A DNA stretch of 64,000 nt from Hydractinia symbiolongicarpus (GCF_029227915.1 NC_079876.1:37555828-37619827), one strand, 5' to 3'; shown: positions 52,501 to 64,000, numbered from the stretch's first letter. The notes: generated by a model from the sequence alone, not told the origin. Numbers and translations are program-made.

Positions 52501-53613
52501 GGACCACTCTTAGCCGTTATCGCGCGCTGAAGAATTAGAGACAGTTTCAAAAACTACATTTCATTGACTTTTTAACGGTGTCAGTCCGTTTGAGTTACAA
52601 CGGTTGGGTCACCTATTCGTACCAACATGTGCTTAGCGACATTTTTCTGATATTACTAGGTTGCATCGCTTTTAACAATGAAACGATTGACTGTGGGACT
52701 TAATTGAACTAACTTTGGACTGTGACCTGATAAATGTGATAAATGAGAAAATTGGACTCCAAGAAATAACATTCTCCTCAATTTGACATGATTGCCGAAA
52801 CTCAGCGATTACACTGGGCCCTGTGGTAGCGCTTTATTTAAGAATTTAGATAAATAAGTCATTCTTTACTGTGGGACCAATCCTAGCCGTTATCGCGCGC
52901 TGAAGAAATAGCGAGAATTTCAAAAACTTCATTTCATTGACTTTCTAAGAGTATCAATCCGTTTGAGTTACAACGGTTGAGTCACATATTCGTATTAACA
53001 TGTATTTCCTAATATTTTTCCGGTACTACTAGCTTGTATGGCTTTTAACAGTGAAACGATTGACTGTGGGACTTAATTGAACTGATTATGGACTGTGACC
53101 TTATAAATGTTAAAGTGAGACAATTGGACTCCAAGAAATTTCATTCTTCCTAATTTGACATGATTGCCGGAACTCTGCGATTACACTGGGCGCTGTGGTT
53201 GCGCTTCATTTAAGAATTTAGATAAATAACTCATTCTTTACTTAGGGACAAATCCTATCCGTTATCGCGCGTGAAAGAATTAGCGACAGTTTCAAAAACT
53301 ACATTTCATTGTCTTTCTAACAGTGTCAGTCCGTTTGAGTTACATCGGTTGGGTCACATATTCGTACCAACATGTATTTAGCGATATTTTTTGATATTAC
53401 TAGGTTGTATCGCTTTTAACAATGAAACGATTGACTGTGGGACTTAATTGAACTAAATTTGGACTGTGACCTGATAAATGTGATAAATGAGACAATTGGA
53501 CTCCAAGAAATAACATTCTTCTTAATTTGACAGGATTTCCGGAACTCAGCGATTACACTGGGCGCTGTGGTAGCGCTTCATTTAAGAATTTAGATAAATA
53601 ACTCATTCTTTAC
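49522..53613 (+). repeat. 4,092-bp higher-order unit, copy 3 without the insertion
   Basis: Follows copy 2 at a 5,481-bp offset until about 52788, then switches to a 4,092-bp offset (TTAGGGACAAATCC at 49150 and 53242). It therefore lacks 1,389 bp present in copies 1 and 2. 4,092 is exactly 11 x 372. Confidence 0.92.
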
Positions 53614-56600
53614 TGAGGGACAAATCCTATCCGTTATCGCGCGTGGAAGAAATAGCGACAGTTTCAAAAACTACATTTCATTGTCTTTCTAACAGTGTCA
53701 GTCCGTTTGAGTTACATCGGTTGGGTCACATATTCGTACCAACATGTATTTAGCGATATTTTTTGATATTACTAGGTTGTATCGCTTTTAACAATGAAAC
53801 GATTGACTGTGGGACTTAATTGAACTAACTTTGGAGTGTGACCTGATAAATGTGATAAATGAGACAATTGGACTCCAAGAAATAACATTCTTCTTAATTT
53901 GACAGGATTTCCGGAACTCAGCGATTACACTGGGCGCTGTGGTAGCACTTTATTTAAGAATTTAGATAAATAAGTCATTCTTTACTGTGGGACCAATCCT
54001 AGCCGTTATTGCGCGTGGAAGAAATAGCGACAGTTTCAAAAACTACATTTCATTGTCTTTCTAACAGTGTCAGTCCGTTTCAGTTACATCGGTTGGGTCA
54101 CATATTCGTACCAACATGTATTTAGCGATATTTTTTGATATTACTAGGTTGTATCGCTTTTAACAATGAAACGATTGACTGTGGGACTTAATTGAACTAA
54201 CTTTGGACTGTGATCTGATAAATGTGATAAATGAGACAATTGGACTCCAAGAAATAACATTCTTCTTAATTTGACAGGATTTCCGGAACTCAGCGATTAC
54301 ACTGGACGCTGTGGTAGCATTTTATTTAAGAATTTAGATAAATAAGTCATTCTTTACTGTGGGACCAATCCTAGCCGTTATTGCGCTCTGAAGAAATATC
54401 GGCAGTTTCAAAAACTAAATTTCATTGACTTTCCAACCGTGTCAGTCCGTTTGAGTTACAACGGTTGGGTCACATATTCGTACCAACATGTATTTCGTGC
54501 TATTTTCCGGTATTACTAGGTTGTATGGCTTTTACCAGTGAAACGATTGACTGTGGGACTTAATTGAACTGATTATGGACTGTGACTTTAAAAATGTTAT
54601 AAGTGAGACAATTGGACTCCAAGAAATAACATTCTTCTTAATTTTACATGATTACCGGAACTCAGCGATTACACTGGGCGCTGTGGTAGCGCTTCATTTA
54701 AGAATTTAGATAAATAACTCATTCTTTACTGAGGGACAAATCCTATCCGTTATCGCGAGTGGAAGAAATAGCGACAGTTTCAAAAACTACATTTCATTGT
54801 CTTTCTAACAGTGTCAGTCCGTTTGAGTTACATCGGTTGGGTCACATATTCGTACCAACATGTATTTAGCGATATTTTTTGATATTACTAGGTTGTATCG
54901 CTTGTAACAATAAAACGATTGACTGTGGGACTTAATGGAACTGATTACGGACTGTGACCTTAAAAATGTTATAAGTGAGACAATTGGACTCCAAGAAATA
55001 ACATTCTTCCTAATTTGACATGATTGCCGAAACTCAGCAATTACATTGGGCGCTGTAGTAGCGCTTCAATTAAAAATTAAGATAAAAAAGTCATTCCTTA
55101 CTGTGGGACCACTCTTAGCCGTTATCGCGCGCTGAAGAATTAGAGACAGTTTCAAAAACTACATTTCATTGACTTTTTAACGGTGTCAGTCCGTTTGAGT
55201 TACAACGGTTGGGTCACCTATTCGTACCAACATGTGCTTAGCGATATTTTTCTGATATTACTAGGTTGCATCGCTTTTAACAATGAAACGATTGACTGTG
55301 GGACTTAATTGAACTAACTTTGGACTGTGACCTGATAAATGTGATAAATGAGAAAATTGGACTCCAAGAAATAACATTCTCCTCAATTTGACATGATTGC
55401 CGAAACTCAGCGATTACACTGGGCGCTGTGGTAGCGCTTTATTTAAGAATTTAGATAAATAAGTCATTCTTTACTGTGGGACCAATCCTAGCCGTTATTG
55501 CGCGCTGAAGAAATAGCGAGAATTTCAAAAACTTCATTTCATTGACTTTCTAAGAGTATCAATCCGTTTGAGTTACAACGGTTGAGTCACATATTCGTAC
55601 CAACATGTATTTAGCGATATTTTTTGATATTACTAGGTTGTATTGCTTTTAACAATGAAACGATTGACTGTGGGACTTAATTGAACTAACTTTGGACTGT
55701 GACCTGATAAATGTGATAAATGAGACAATTGGACTCCAAGAAATAACATTCTTCTTAATTTGACAGGATTTCCGGAACTCAGCGATTACACTGGACGCTG
55801 TGGTAGCATTTTATTTAAGAATTTAGATAAATAAGTCATTCTTTACTGTGGGACCAATCCTAGCCGTTATTGCGCTCTGAAGAAATATCGGCAGTTTCAA
55901 AAACTAAATTTCATTGACTTTCCAACCGTGTCAGTCCGTTTGAGTTACAACGGTTGGGTCACATATTCGTACCAACATGTATTTCGTGCTATTTTCCGGT
56001 ATTACTAGGTTGTATGGCTTTTACCAGTGAAACGATTGACTGTGGGACTTAATTGAACTGATTATGGACTGTGACTTTAAAAATGTTATAAGTGAGACAA
56101 TTGGACTCCAAGAAATAACATTCTTCTTAATTTTACATGATTACCGGAACTCAGCGATTACACTGGGCGCTGTGGTAGCGCTTCATTTAAGAATTTAGAT
56201 AAATAACTCATTCTTTACTGAGGGACAAATCCTATCCGTTATTGCGAGTGGAAGAAATAGCGACAGTTTCAAAAACTACATTTCATTGTCTTTCTAACAG
56301 TGTCAGTCCGTTTGAGTTACATCGGTTGGGTCACATATTCGTACCAACATGTATTTAGCGATATTTTTTGATATTACTAGGTTGTATCGCTTGTAACAAT
56401 AAAACGATTGACTGTGGGACTTAATGGAACTGATTACGGACTGTGACCTTAAAAATGTTATAAGTGAGACAATTGGACTCCAAGAAATAACATTCTTCCT
56501 AATTTGACATGATTGCCGAAACTCAGCAATTACATTGGGCGCTGTAGTAGCGCTTCAATTAAAAATTAAGATAAAAAAGTCATTCCTTACTGTGGGACCA

Positions 56601-57710
56601 CTCTTAGCCGTTATCGCGCGCTGAAGAATTAGAGACAGTTTCAAAAACTACATTTCATTGACTTTTTAACGGTGTCAGTCCGTTTGAGTTACAACGGTTG
56701 GGTCACCTATTCGTACCAACATGTGCTTAGCGACATTTTTCTGATATTACTAGGTTGCATCGCTTTTAACAATGAAACGATTGACTGTGGGACTTAATTG
56801 AACTAACTTTGGACTGTGACCTGATAAATGTGATAAATGAGAAAATTGGACTCCAAGAAATAACATTCTCCTCAATTTGACATGATTGCCGAAACTCAGC
56901 GATTACACTGGGCGCTGTGGTAGCGCTTTATTTAAGAATTTAGATAAATAAGTCATTCTTTACTGTGGGACCAATCCTAGCCGTTATTGCGCGCTGAAGA
57001 AATAGCGAGAATTTCAAAAACTTCATTTCATTGACTTTCTAAGAGTATCAATCCGTTTGAGTTACAACGGTTGAGTCACATATTCGTATTAACATGTATT
57101 TCCTAATATTTTTCCGGTACTACTAGCTTGTATGGCTTTTAACAGTGAAACGATTGACTGTGGGACTTAATTGAACTGATTATGGACTGTGACCTTATAA
57201 ATGTTAAAGTGAGACAATTGGACTCAAAGAAATTTCATTCTTCCTAATTTGACATAATTGCCGGAACTCAGCGATTACACTGGGCGCTGTGGTTGCGCTT
57301 CATTTAAGAATTTAGATAAATAACTCATTCTTTACTTAGGGACAAATCCTATCCGTTATCGCGCGTGAAAGAATTAGCGACAGTTTCAAAAACTACATTT
57401 CATTGTCTTTCTAACAGTGTCAGTCCGTTTGAGTTACATCGGTTGGGTCACATATTCGTACCAACATGTATTTAGCGATATTTTTTGATATTACTAGGTT
57501 GTATCGCTTGTAACAATAAAACGATTGACTGTGGGACTTAATGGAACTGATTACGGACTGTGACCTTAAAAATGTTATAAGTGAGACAATTGGACTCCAA
57601 GAAATAACATTCTTCTTAATTTGACAGGATTTCCGGAACTCAGCGATTACACTGGGCGCTGTGGTAGCGCTTCATTTAAGAATTTAGATAAATAACTCAT
57701 TCTTTACTGA
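53614..57710 (+). repeat. ~4,094-bp period rebuilt from 7 + 4 monomers
   Basis: TTATTGCGCTCTG sites at 51773, 54378 and 55867 give steps of 2,605 bp (7 monomers) and 1,489 bp (4 monomers). Together these equal the 4,094-bp spacing of TTAGGGACAAATCC (53242 to 57336). About 53620-55590 follows copy 3 from about 51.0 kb. About 55600-57080 then repeats 54110-55590. Confidence 0.82.
55500..55660 (+). repeat. Chimeric monomer at the 4-monomer duplication junction
   Basis: The 5' part is type II (GCGAGAATTTC, AAACTTCATTTC, GAGTATCAATCCG, GGTTGAGTCAC). From about 55590 it turns into type III (ACCAACATGTATTTAGCGAT, six-T tract, GTATTGC). The parent monomers near 52980 and 57080 continue with ATTAACATGTATTTCC instead, so the switch point is a recombination join within about 30 bp. 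Confidence 0.75.
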
Positions 57711-60000
57711 GGGACAAATCCTATCCGTTATCGCGCGTGGAAGAAATAGCGACAGTTTCAAAAACTACATTTCATTGTCTTTCTAACAGTGTCAGTCCGT
57801 TTGAGTTACATCGGTTGGGTCACATATTCGTACCAACATGTATTTAGCGATATTTTTTGATATTACTAGGTTGTATCGCTTTTAACAATGAAACGATTGA
57901 CTGTGGTACTTAATTGAACTAACTTTGGACTGTGACCTGATAAATGTGATAAATGAGACAATTGGACTCCAAGAAATAACATTCTTCTTAATTTGACAGG
58001 ATTTCCGGAACTCAGCGATTACACTGGGCGCTGTGGTAGCACTTTATTTAAGAATTTAGATAAATAAGTCATTCTTTACTGTGGGACCAATCCTAGCCGT
58101 TATTGCGCTTGGAAGAAATAGCGACAGTTTCAAAAACTACATTTCATTGTCTTTCTAACAGTGTCAGTCCGTTTGAGTTACATCGGTTGGGTCACATATT
58201 CGTACCAACATGTATTTAGCGATATTTTTTGATATTACTAGGTTGTATCGCTTTTAACAATGAAACGATTGACTGTGGGACTTAATTGAACTAACTTTGG
58301 ACTGTGACCTGATAAATGTGATAAATAAGACAATTGGACTCCAAGAAATAACATTCTTCTTAATTTGACAGGATTTCCGGAACTCAGCGATTACACTGGG
58401 CGCTGTGGTAGCACTTTATTTAAGAATTTAGATAAATAAGTCATTCTTTACTGTGGGACCAATCCTAGCCGTTATTGCGCTCTGAAGAAATATCGGCAGT
58501 TTCAAAAACTAAATTTCATTGACTTTCTAACCGTGTCAGTCCGTTTGAGTTACAACGGTTGGGTCACATATTCGTACCAACATGTATTTCGTGCTATTTT
58601 CCGGTATTACTAGGTTGTATGGCTTTTACCAGTGAAACGATTGACTGTGGGACTTAATTGAACTGATTATGGACTGTGACTTTAAAAATGTTATAAGTGA
58701 GACAATTGGACTCCAAGAAATAACATTCTTCTTAATTTTACATGATTACCGGAACTCAGCGATTACACTGGGCGCTGTGGTGGCGCTTTATTTAAGAATT
58801 TAGATAAATAAGTCATTCTTTACTGTGGGACCAATCCTAGCCGTTATCGCGCGCTGAAGAAATAGCGAGAATTTCAAAAACTTCATTTCATTGACTTTCT
58901 AAGAGTATCAATCCGTTTGAGTTACAACGGTTGAGTCACATATTCGTATTAACATGTATTTCTTAATATTTTTCAGGTACTACTAGCTTGTATGGCTTTT
59001 AACAGTGAAACGATTGACTGTGGGACTTAATTGAACTGATTATGGACTGTGACCTTATAAATGTTAAAGTGAGACAATTGGACTCCAAGAAATTTCATTC
59101 TTCCTAATTTGACATGATTGCCGGAACTCAGCGATTACACTGGGCGCTGTGGTTGCGCTTCATTTAAGAATTTAGATAAATAACTCATTCTTTACTTAGG
59201 GACAAATCCTATCCGTTATCGCGCGTGAAAGAATTAGCGACAGTTTCAAAAACTACATTTCATTGTCTTTCTAACAGTGTCAGTCCGTTTGAGTTACATC
59301 GGTTGGGTCACATATTCGTACCAACATGTATTTAGCGATATTTTTTGATATTACTAGGTTGTATCGCTTGTAACAATAAAACGTTTGACTGTGGGACATA
59401 ATGGAACTGATTACGGACTGTGACCTTAAAAATGTTATAAGTGAGACAATTGGACTCCAAGAAATAACATTCTTCCTAATTTGACATGATTGCCGAAACT
59501 CAGCAATTACATTGGGCGCTGTGGTAGCGCTTCAATTAAAAATTAAGATAAAAAAGTCATTCTTTACTGTGGGACCAATCTTAGCCGTTATCGCGCGCTG
59601 AAGAATTAGAGACAGTTTCAAAAACTACATTTCATTGACTTTTTAACGGTGTCAGTCCGTTTGAGTTACAACGGTTGGGTCACCTATTCGTACCAACATG
59701 TGCTTAGCGACATTTTTCTGATATTACTAGGTTGCATCGCTTTTAACAATGAAACGATTGACTGTGGGACTTAATTGAACTAACTTTGGACTGTGACCTG
59801 ATAAATGTGATAAATGAGACAATTGGACTGAGAGAAATAACATTCTTCTTAATTTGACGTAATTGCCGGAACTCAGCGATTACACTGGGCGCTGTGGTAG
59901 CGCTTCATTTAAAAGTTTAGATAAATAAGTCATTCTTTACTGTGGGACCAATCCTAGCCGTTATTGCGCTCTGAAGAAATATCGGCAGTTTCAAAAACTA
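57711..60000 (+). repeat. Continuation of the 4,094-bp period with a 5-monomer duplication
   Basis: TTATTGCGCTCTG at 58472 and 59961 are each 4,094 bp after 54378 and 55867. TTAGGGACAAATCC at 57336 recurs at 59196, a 1,860-bp (5-monomer) step. The monomer near 57500-57650 joins a CTTGTAACAATAAAACG front to a GACAGGATTTCCGG rear and looks chimeric. Confidence 0.78.
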
Positions 60001-63000
60001 AATTTCATTGACTTTCTAACCGTGTCAGTCCGTTTGAGTTACATCGGTTGGGTCACATATTCGTACCAACATGTATTTAGCGATATTTTTTGATATTACT
60101 AGGTTGTATCGCTTTTAACAATGAAACGATTGACTGTGGGACTTAATTGAACTAACTTTGGACTGTGACCTGATAAATGTGATAAGTGAGACAATTGGAC
60201 TCCAAGAAATAACATTCTTCTTAATTTGACAGGATTTCCGGAACTCAGCGATTACACTGGGCGCTGTGGTAGCGCATCATTTAAAAATTTAGATAAATAA
60301 GTCATTTTTTATTGTGGGACCAATCCTAGCCGTTATTGCGCTCTGAAGAAATATCGGCAGTTTCAAAAACTAAATTTCATTGACTTTCTAACCGTGTCAG
60401 TCCATTTGAGTTACAACGGTTGGGTCACATATTCGTACCAACATGTATTTCGTGCTATTTTCCGGTATTACTAGGTTGTATGGCTTTTACCAGTGAAACG
60501 ATTGACTGTGGGACTTAATTGAACTGATTATGGACTGTGACTTTAAAAATGTTATAAGTGAGACAATTGGACTCCAAGAAATAACATTCTTCTTAATTTT
60601 ACATGATTACCGGAACTCAGCGATTACACTGGGCGCTGTGGTAGCGCTTCATTTAAGAATTTAGATAAATAACTCATTCTTTACTGAGGGACAAATCCTA
60701 TCCGTTATCGCACGTGGAAGAAATAGCGACAGTTTCAAAAACTACATTTCATTGTCTTTCTAACAGTGTCAGTCCGTTTGAGTTACATCGGTTGGGTCAC
60801 ATATTCGTACCAACATGTATTTAGCGATATTTTTTGATATTACTAGGCTGTATCGCTTTTAACAATGAAACGATTGACTGTGGGACTTAATTGAACTAAC
60901 TTTGGACTGTGACCTGATAAATGTTATAAGTGAGACAATTGGACTCCAAGAAATAACATTCTTCTTAATTTGACAGGATTTCCGGAACTCAGCGATTACA
61001 CTGGGCGCTGTGGTAGCGCATCATTTAAAAATTTAGATAAATAAGTCATTCTTTACTGTGGGACCAATCCTAGCCGTTATTGCGCTCTGAAGAAATAACG
61101 GCAGTTTCAAAAACTAAATTTCATTGACTTTCTAACCGTGTCAGTCCGTTGGAGTTACAACGGTTGGGTCACCTATTCGTACCAACATGTGCTTAGCGAC
61201 ATTTTTCTGATATTACTAGGTTGCATCGCTTTTAACAATGAAACGATTGACTGTGGGACTAAATTGAACTAACTTTGGACTGTGACCTGATAAATGTAAT
61301 AAATGAGACAATTGGACTCCAAGAAATAACATTCTTCTTAATTTGAAGGGATTTCCCGAACTCAGCGATTACACTGGGCGCTGTGGTAGCGCTTCATTTA
61401 AGAATTTAGATAAATAACTCATTCTTTACTGAGGGACAAATCCTATCCGTTATCGCGCGTGGAAGAAATAGCGACAGTTTCAAAAACTACATTTCATTGA
61501 CTTTCTAACAGTGTCAGTCCGTTTGAGTTACATCTGTTGGGTCACATATTCGTACCAACATGTATTTATCGATATTTTTTGATATTACTAGGTTGTATCG
61601 CTTTTAACAATGAAACGATTGACTGTGGGACTTAATTGAACTAACTTTGGACTATGACCTGATAAATGTGATAAATTAGACAATTGGACTCCAAGATATA
61701 ACATTCTTCTTAATTTGACAGGATTTCCGGAACTCAGCGATTACACTGGGCGCTGTGGTAGCGCATCATTTAAAAATTTAGATAAATAAGTCATTCTTTA
61801 CTGTGGGACCAATCCTAGCCGTTATTGCGCTCTGAAGAAATAACGGCAGTTTCAAAAACTAAATTTCATTGACTTTCTAACCGTGTCAGTCCGTTGGAGT
61901 TACAACGGTTGGGTCACCTATTCGTACCAACATGTGCTTAGCGACATTTTTCTGATATTACTAGGTTGCATCGCTTTTAACAATGAAACGATTGACTGTG
62001 GGACTTAATTGAACTAACTTTGGACTGTGACCTGATAAATGTAATAAATGAGACAATTGGACTCCAAGAAATAACATTCTTCTTAATTTGAAGGGATTTC
62101 CGGAACTCAGCGATTACACTGGGCGCTGTGGTAGCGCATCATTTAAAAATTTAGATAAATAAGTCATTCTTTACTGTGGGACCAATCCTAGCCGTTATTG
62201 CGCTCTGAAGAAATATCGGCAGTTTCAAAAACTAAATTTCATTGACTTTCTAACCGTGTCAGTCCGTTTGAGTTACAACGGTTGGGTCACATATTCGTAC
62301 CAACATGTATTTCGTGCTATTTTCCGGTATTACTAGGTTGTATGGTTTTTACCAGTGAAACGATTGACTGTGGGACTTAATTGAACTGATTATGAACTGT
62401 GACTTTAAAAATGTTATAAGTGAGACAATTGGACTCCAAGAAATAACATTCTTCTTAATTTTACATGATTACCGGAACTCAGCGATTACACTGGGCGCTG
62501 TGGTAGCGCTTCATTTAAGAATTTAGATAAATAACTCATTCTTTACTGAGGGACAAATCCTATCCGTTATCGCGCGTGGAAGAAATAGCGACAGTTTCAA
62601 AAACTACATTTCATTGTCTTTCTAACAGTGTCAGTCCGTTTGAGTTACATCGGTTGGGTCACATATTCGTACCAACATGTATTTAGCGATATTTTTTGAT
62701 ATTACTAGGTTGTATCGCTTTTAACAATGAAACGATTGACTGTGGGACTTAATTGAACTAACTTTGGACTGTGACCTGATAAATGTGATAAATGAGACAA
62801 TTGGACTCCAAGAAATAACATTGTTCTTAATTTGACAGGATTTCCGGAACTCAGCGATTACACTGGGCGCTGTGGTAGCGCATCATTTAAAAATTTAGAT
62901 AAATAAGTCATTCTTTACTGTGGGACCAATCCTAGCCGTTATTGCGCTCTGAAGAAATATCGGCAGTTTCAAAAACTAAATTTCATTGACTTTCTAACCG

Positions 63001-64000
63001 TGTCAGTCCGTTGGAGTAACAACGGTTGGGTCACATATTCGTACCAACATGTATTTAGCGATATTTTTTTGATATTACTAAGTTGCATCGCTTTTAACAA
63101 TGAAACGAATGACTGTGGGACTTAATTGAACTAACTTTGGACTGTGACCTGATAAATGTGATAAATGAGAAAATTGGACTTCAAGAAATAACATTCTCCT
63201 CAATTTGACATGATTGCTAAAACTCAGCGATTACACTGGGCGCTGTGGTAGCGCTTTATTTAAGAATTTAGATAAATAAGTCATTCTTTACTGTGGGACC
63301 AATCCTAGCCGTTATCGCGCGCTGAAGAAATAGCGAGAATTTCAAAAACTTCATTTCATTGACTTTCTAAGAGTATCAATCCGTTTGAGTTACAACGGTT
63401 GAGTCTAATATTCGTATTAACATGTATTTCCTGATATTTTTCCGGTACTACTAGCTTGTATGGCTTTTAACAGTGAAACGATTGACTGTGGGACTTAATT
63501 GAACTGATTATGGACTGTGATCTTATAAATGTTAAAGTGAGACAATTGGACTCCAAGAAATTTCATTCTTCCTAATTTGACATGATTGCCGGAACTCAGC
63601 GATTACACTGGGCGCTGTGGTAGCGCTTCATTTAAGAATTTAGATAAATAACTCATTCTTTACTGAGGGACAAATCCTATCCGTTATCGCGCGTGGAAGA
63701 AATAGCGACAGTTTCAAAAACTACATTTCATGGTCTTTCGAACAGTGTCAGTCCGTTTGAGTTACATCGGTTGGGTCACATATTCGTACCAACATATATT
63801 TAGCGATATTTTTTGATATTACTAGTTGTATCGCTTTTAACAATGAAACGATTGACTGTGGGACTTAATTGAACTAACTTTGGACTGTGACCTGATAAAT
63901 GTGATAAATGAGACAATTGGACTCCAAGAAATAACATTCTTCTTAATTTGACAGGATTTCCGGAACTCAGCGATTACACTGGGCGCTGTGGTAGCGCATC
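60001..64000 (+). repeat. Dimer-scale duplications at the right end
   Basis: TTATTGCGCTCTG sites fall at 59961, 60333, 61077, 61822, 62195 and 62939, in steps of 372, 744, 745, 373 and 744 bp. The pair marked by AATAACGGCAG, CCGTTGGAGTTAC and TTGAAGGGATTTCC is duplicated at 745 bp (about 61.0-61.8 and 61.8-62.2 kb). The array runs off the window edge in a type III monomer. Confidence 0.82.

Larger units (their letters stand above)
1..64000 (+). repeat. Satellite DNA array, ~372-bp monomer, whole window
   Basis: The same set of landmarks recurs through the window in the same order and orientation: CTGAAGAA, GACAGTTTCAAAAACTA, GAGTTACAACGGTTGGGTCAC, ACATGTATTTAGCGAT, ACTGTGGGACTTAATTGAAC, CAATTGGACTCCAAGAAATA, CAGCGATTACACTGGGCGC and CATTCTTTACTGTGGGACCA. 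Spacing of CTGAAGAA-type sites in the first 3 kb (10, 383, 757, 1129, 1503, 1874, 2246, 2619, 2992) is 371-374 bp, giving about 172 monomers. No stretch falls outside the pattern, no monomer is inverted, and neither array edge is in the window. By analogy with other satellites of this size it is probably centromeric or pericentromeric, but nothing here proves centromere function. Confidence 0.98.

Noticed and set aside
38560-53613. Treating the 5,481-bp repeats as purely an assembly artefact
   Set aside because: The copies carry private differences (a 2-bp gap near 38666, an insertion absent from copy 3, CTTAGGG/CTGAGGG variants), so they are distinct loci. Exact copy number still depends on read support.
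1-64000. CRISPR array or bacterial repeat system
   Set aside because: The repeated unit is the entire 372 bp with no unique spacers, and no cas-like gene or any other gene is present.
1-64000. CENP-B box (TTCGNNNNANNCGGG) in the monomer
   Set aside because: TTCGTACCAACATG and the CGGGCGC/CGGGGCGC words were checked. Neither has the needed spacing or bases on both sides.
1-64000. Telomeric, rDNA, tRNA or histone-type tandem gene array
   Set aside because: There are no short telomeric repeats (TTAGGGACA occurs as single words only), no rRNA-like or cloverleaf segments, and no conserved open frame per monomer.

Overview
The whole 64 kb window is one uninterrupted tandem satellite array. A monomer of about 372 bp (371-374 bp between landmarks where I measured it) repeats head to tail in a single orientation, about 172 times, and both window edges cut through the array. 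I found no protein-coding gene, RNA gene, CRISPR array or transposon. The longest open frames (62-95 codons) fall inside the satellite and recur at whole-monomer spacings, so I treat them as chance frames. A gene-free 64 kb array of this kind points to a eukaryotic chromosome, most likely centromeric or pericentromeric heterochromatin. The species cannot be named from the sequence. A hand count on one composite monomer gives about 38% GC and 16 CpG sites.

Each monomer can be read from one ACTGTGGGAC word to the next-but-one. The word occurs twice per monomer, about 178 bp and then 194 bp apart, giving an 'A half' and a 'B half'. The A half carries a conserved short hairpin (GCGCT-GTGGT-AGCGC). 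In many monomers the B half carries an AGCGAT...ATCGCT inverted repeat around a T-tract. At least three monomer families are interleaved: type I (TTTAGCGAT / GCATCGCT), type II (CCGGTA core with TATGGCTTTT and usually GAGTATCAATCCG), and type III (GTGGAAG, TACATCGG, six-T tract, GTATCGC).

Layout. From 1 to 28.6 kb the monomers are diverse, with small overlapping multimer duplications of 2, 3, 4, 5, 7, 8 and 11 monomers. From 28.6 to 36.8 kb lie two almost identical 4,100-bp 11-monomer units, followed by a more diverged partial third copy to about 38.0 kb and a 185-bp half-monomer at 38.2 kb. From 38.6 to 53.6 kb there is a strongly homogenised higher-order repeat: period 5,481 bp, which is a 4,092-bp 11-monomer unit plus a 1,389-bp internal insertion present in the first two copies and absent from the third. 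From 53.6 to 60 kb the 4,094-bp period continues but is rebuilt from 7+4 monomers. From 60 to 64 kb are dimer-scale (about 745 bp) duplications of type III and type I monomers.

The features act as a record of array evolution rather than as a pathway. Old mixed monomers lie on the left and young multimer amplifications on the right. An 11-monomer (about 4.1 kb) period arises in several separate blocks. Rare truncated monomers act as fixed markers for the order of duplication events.
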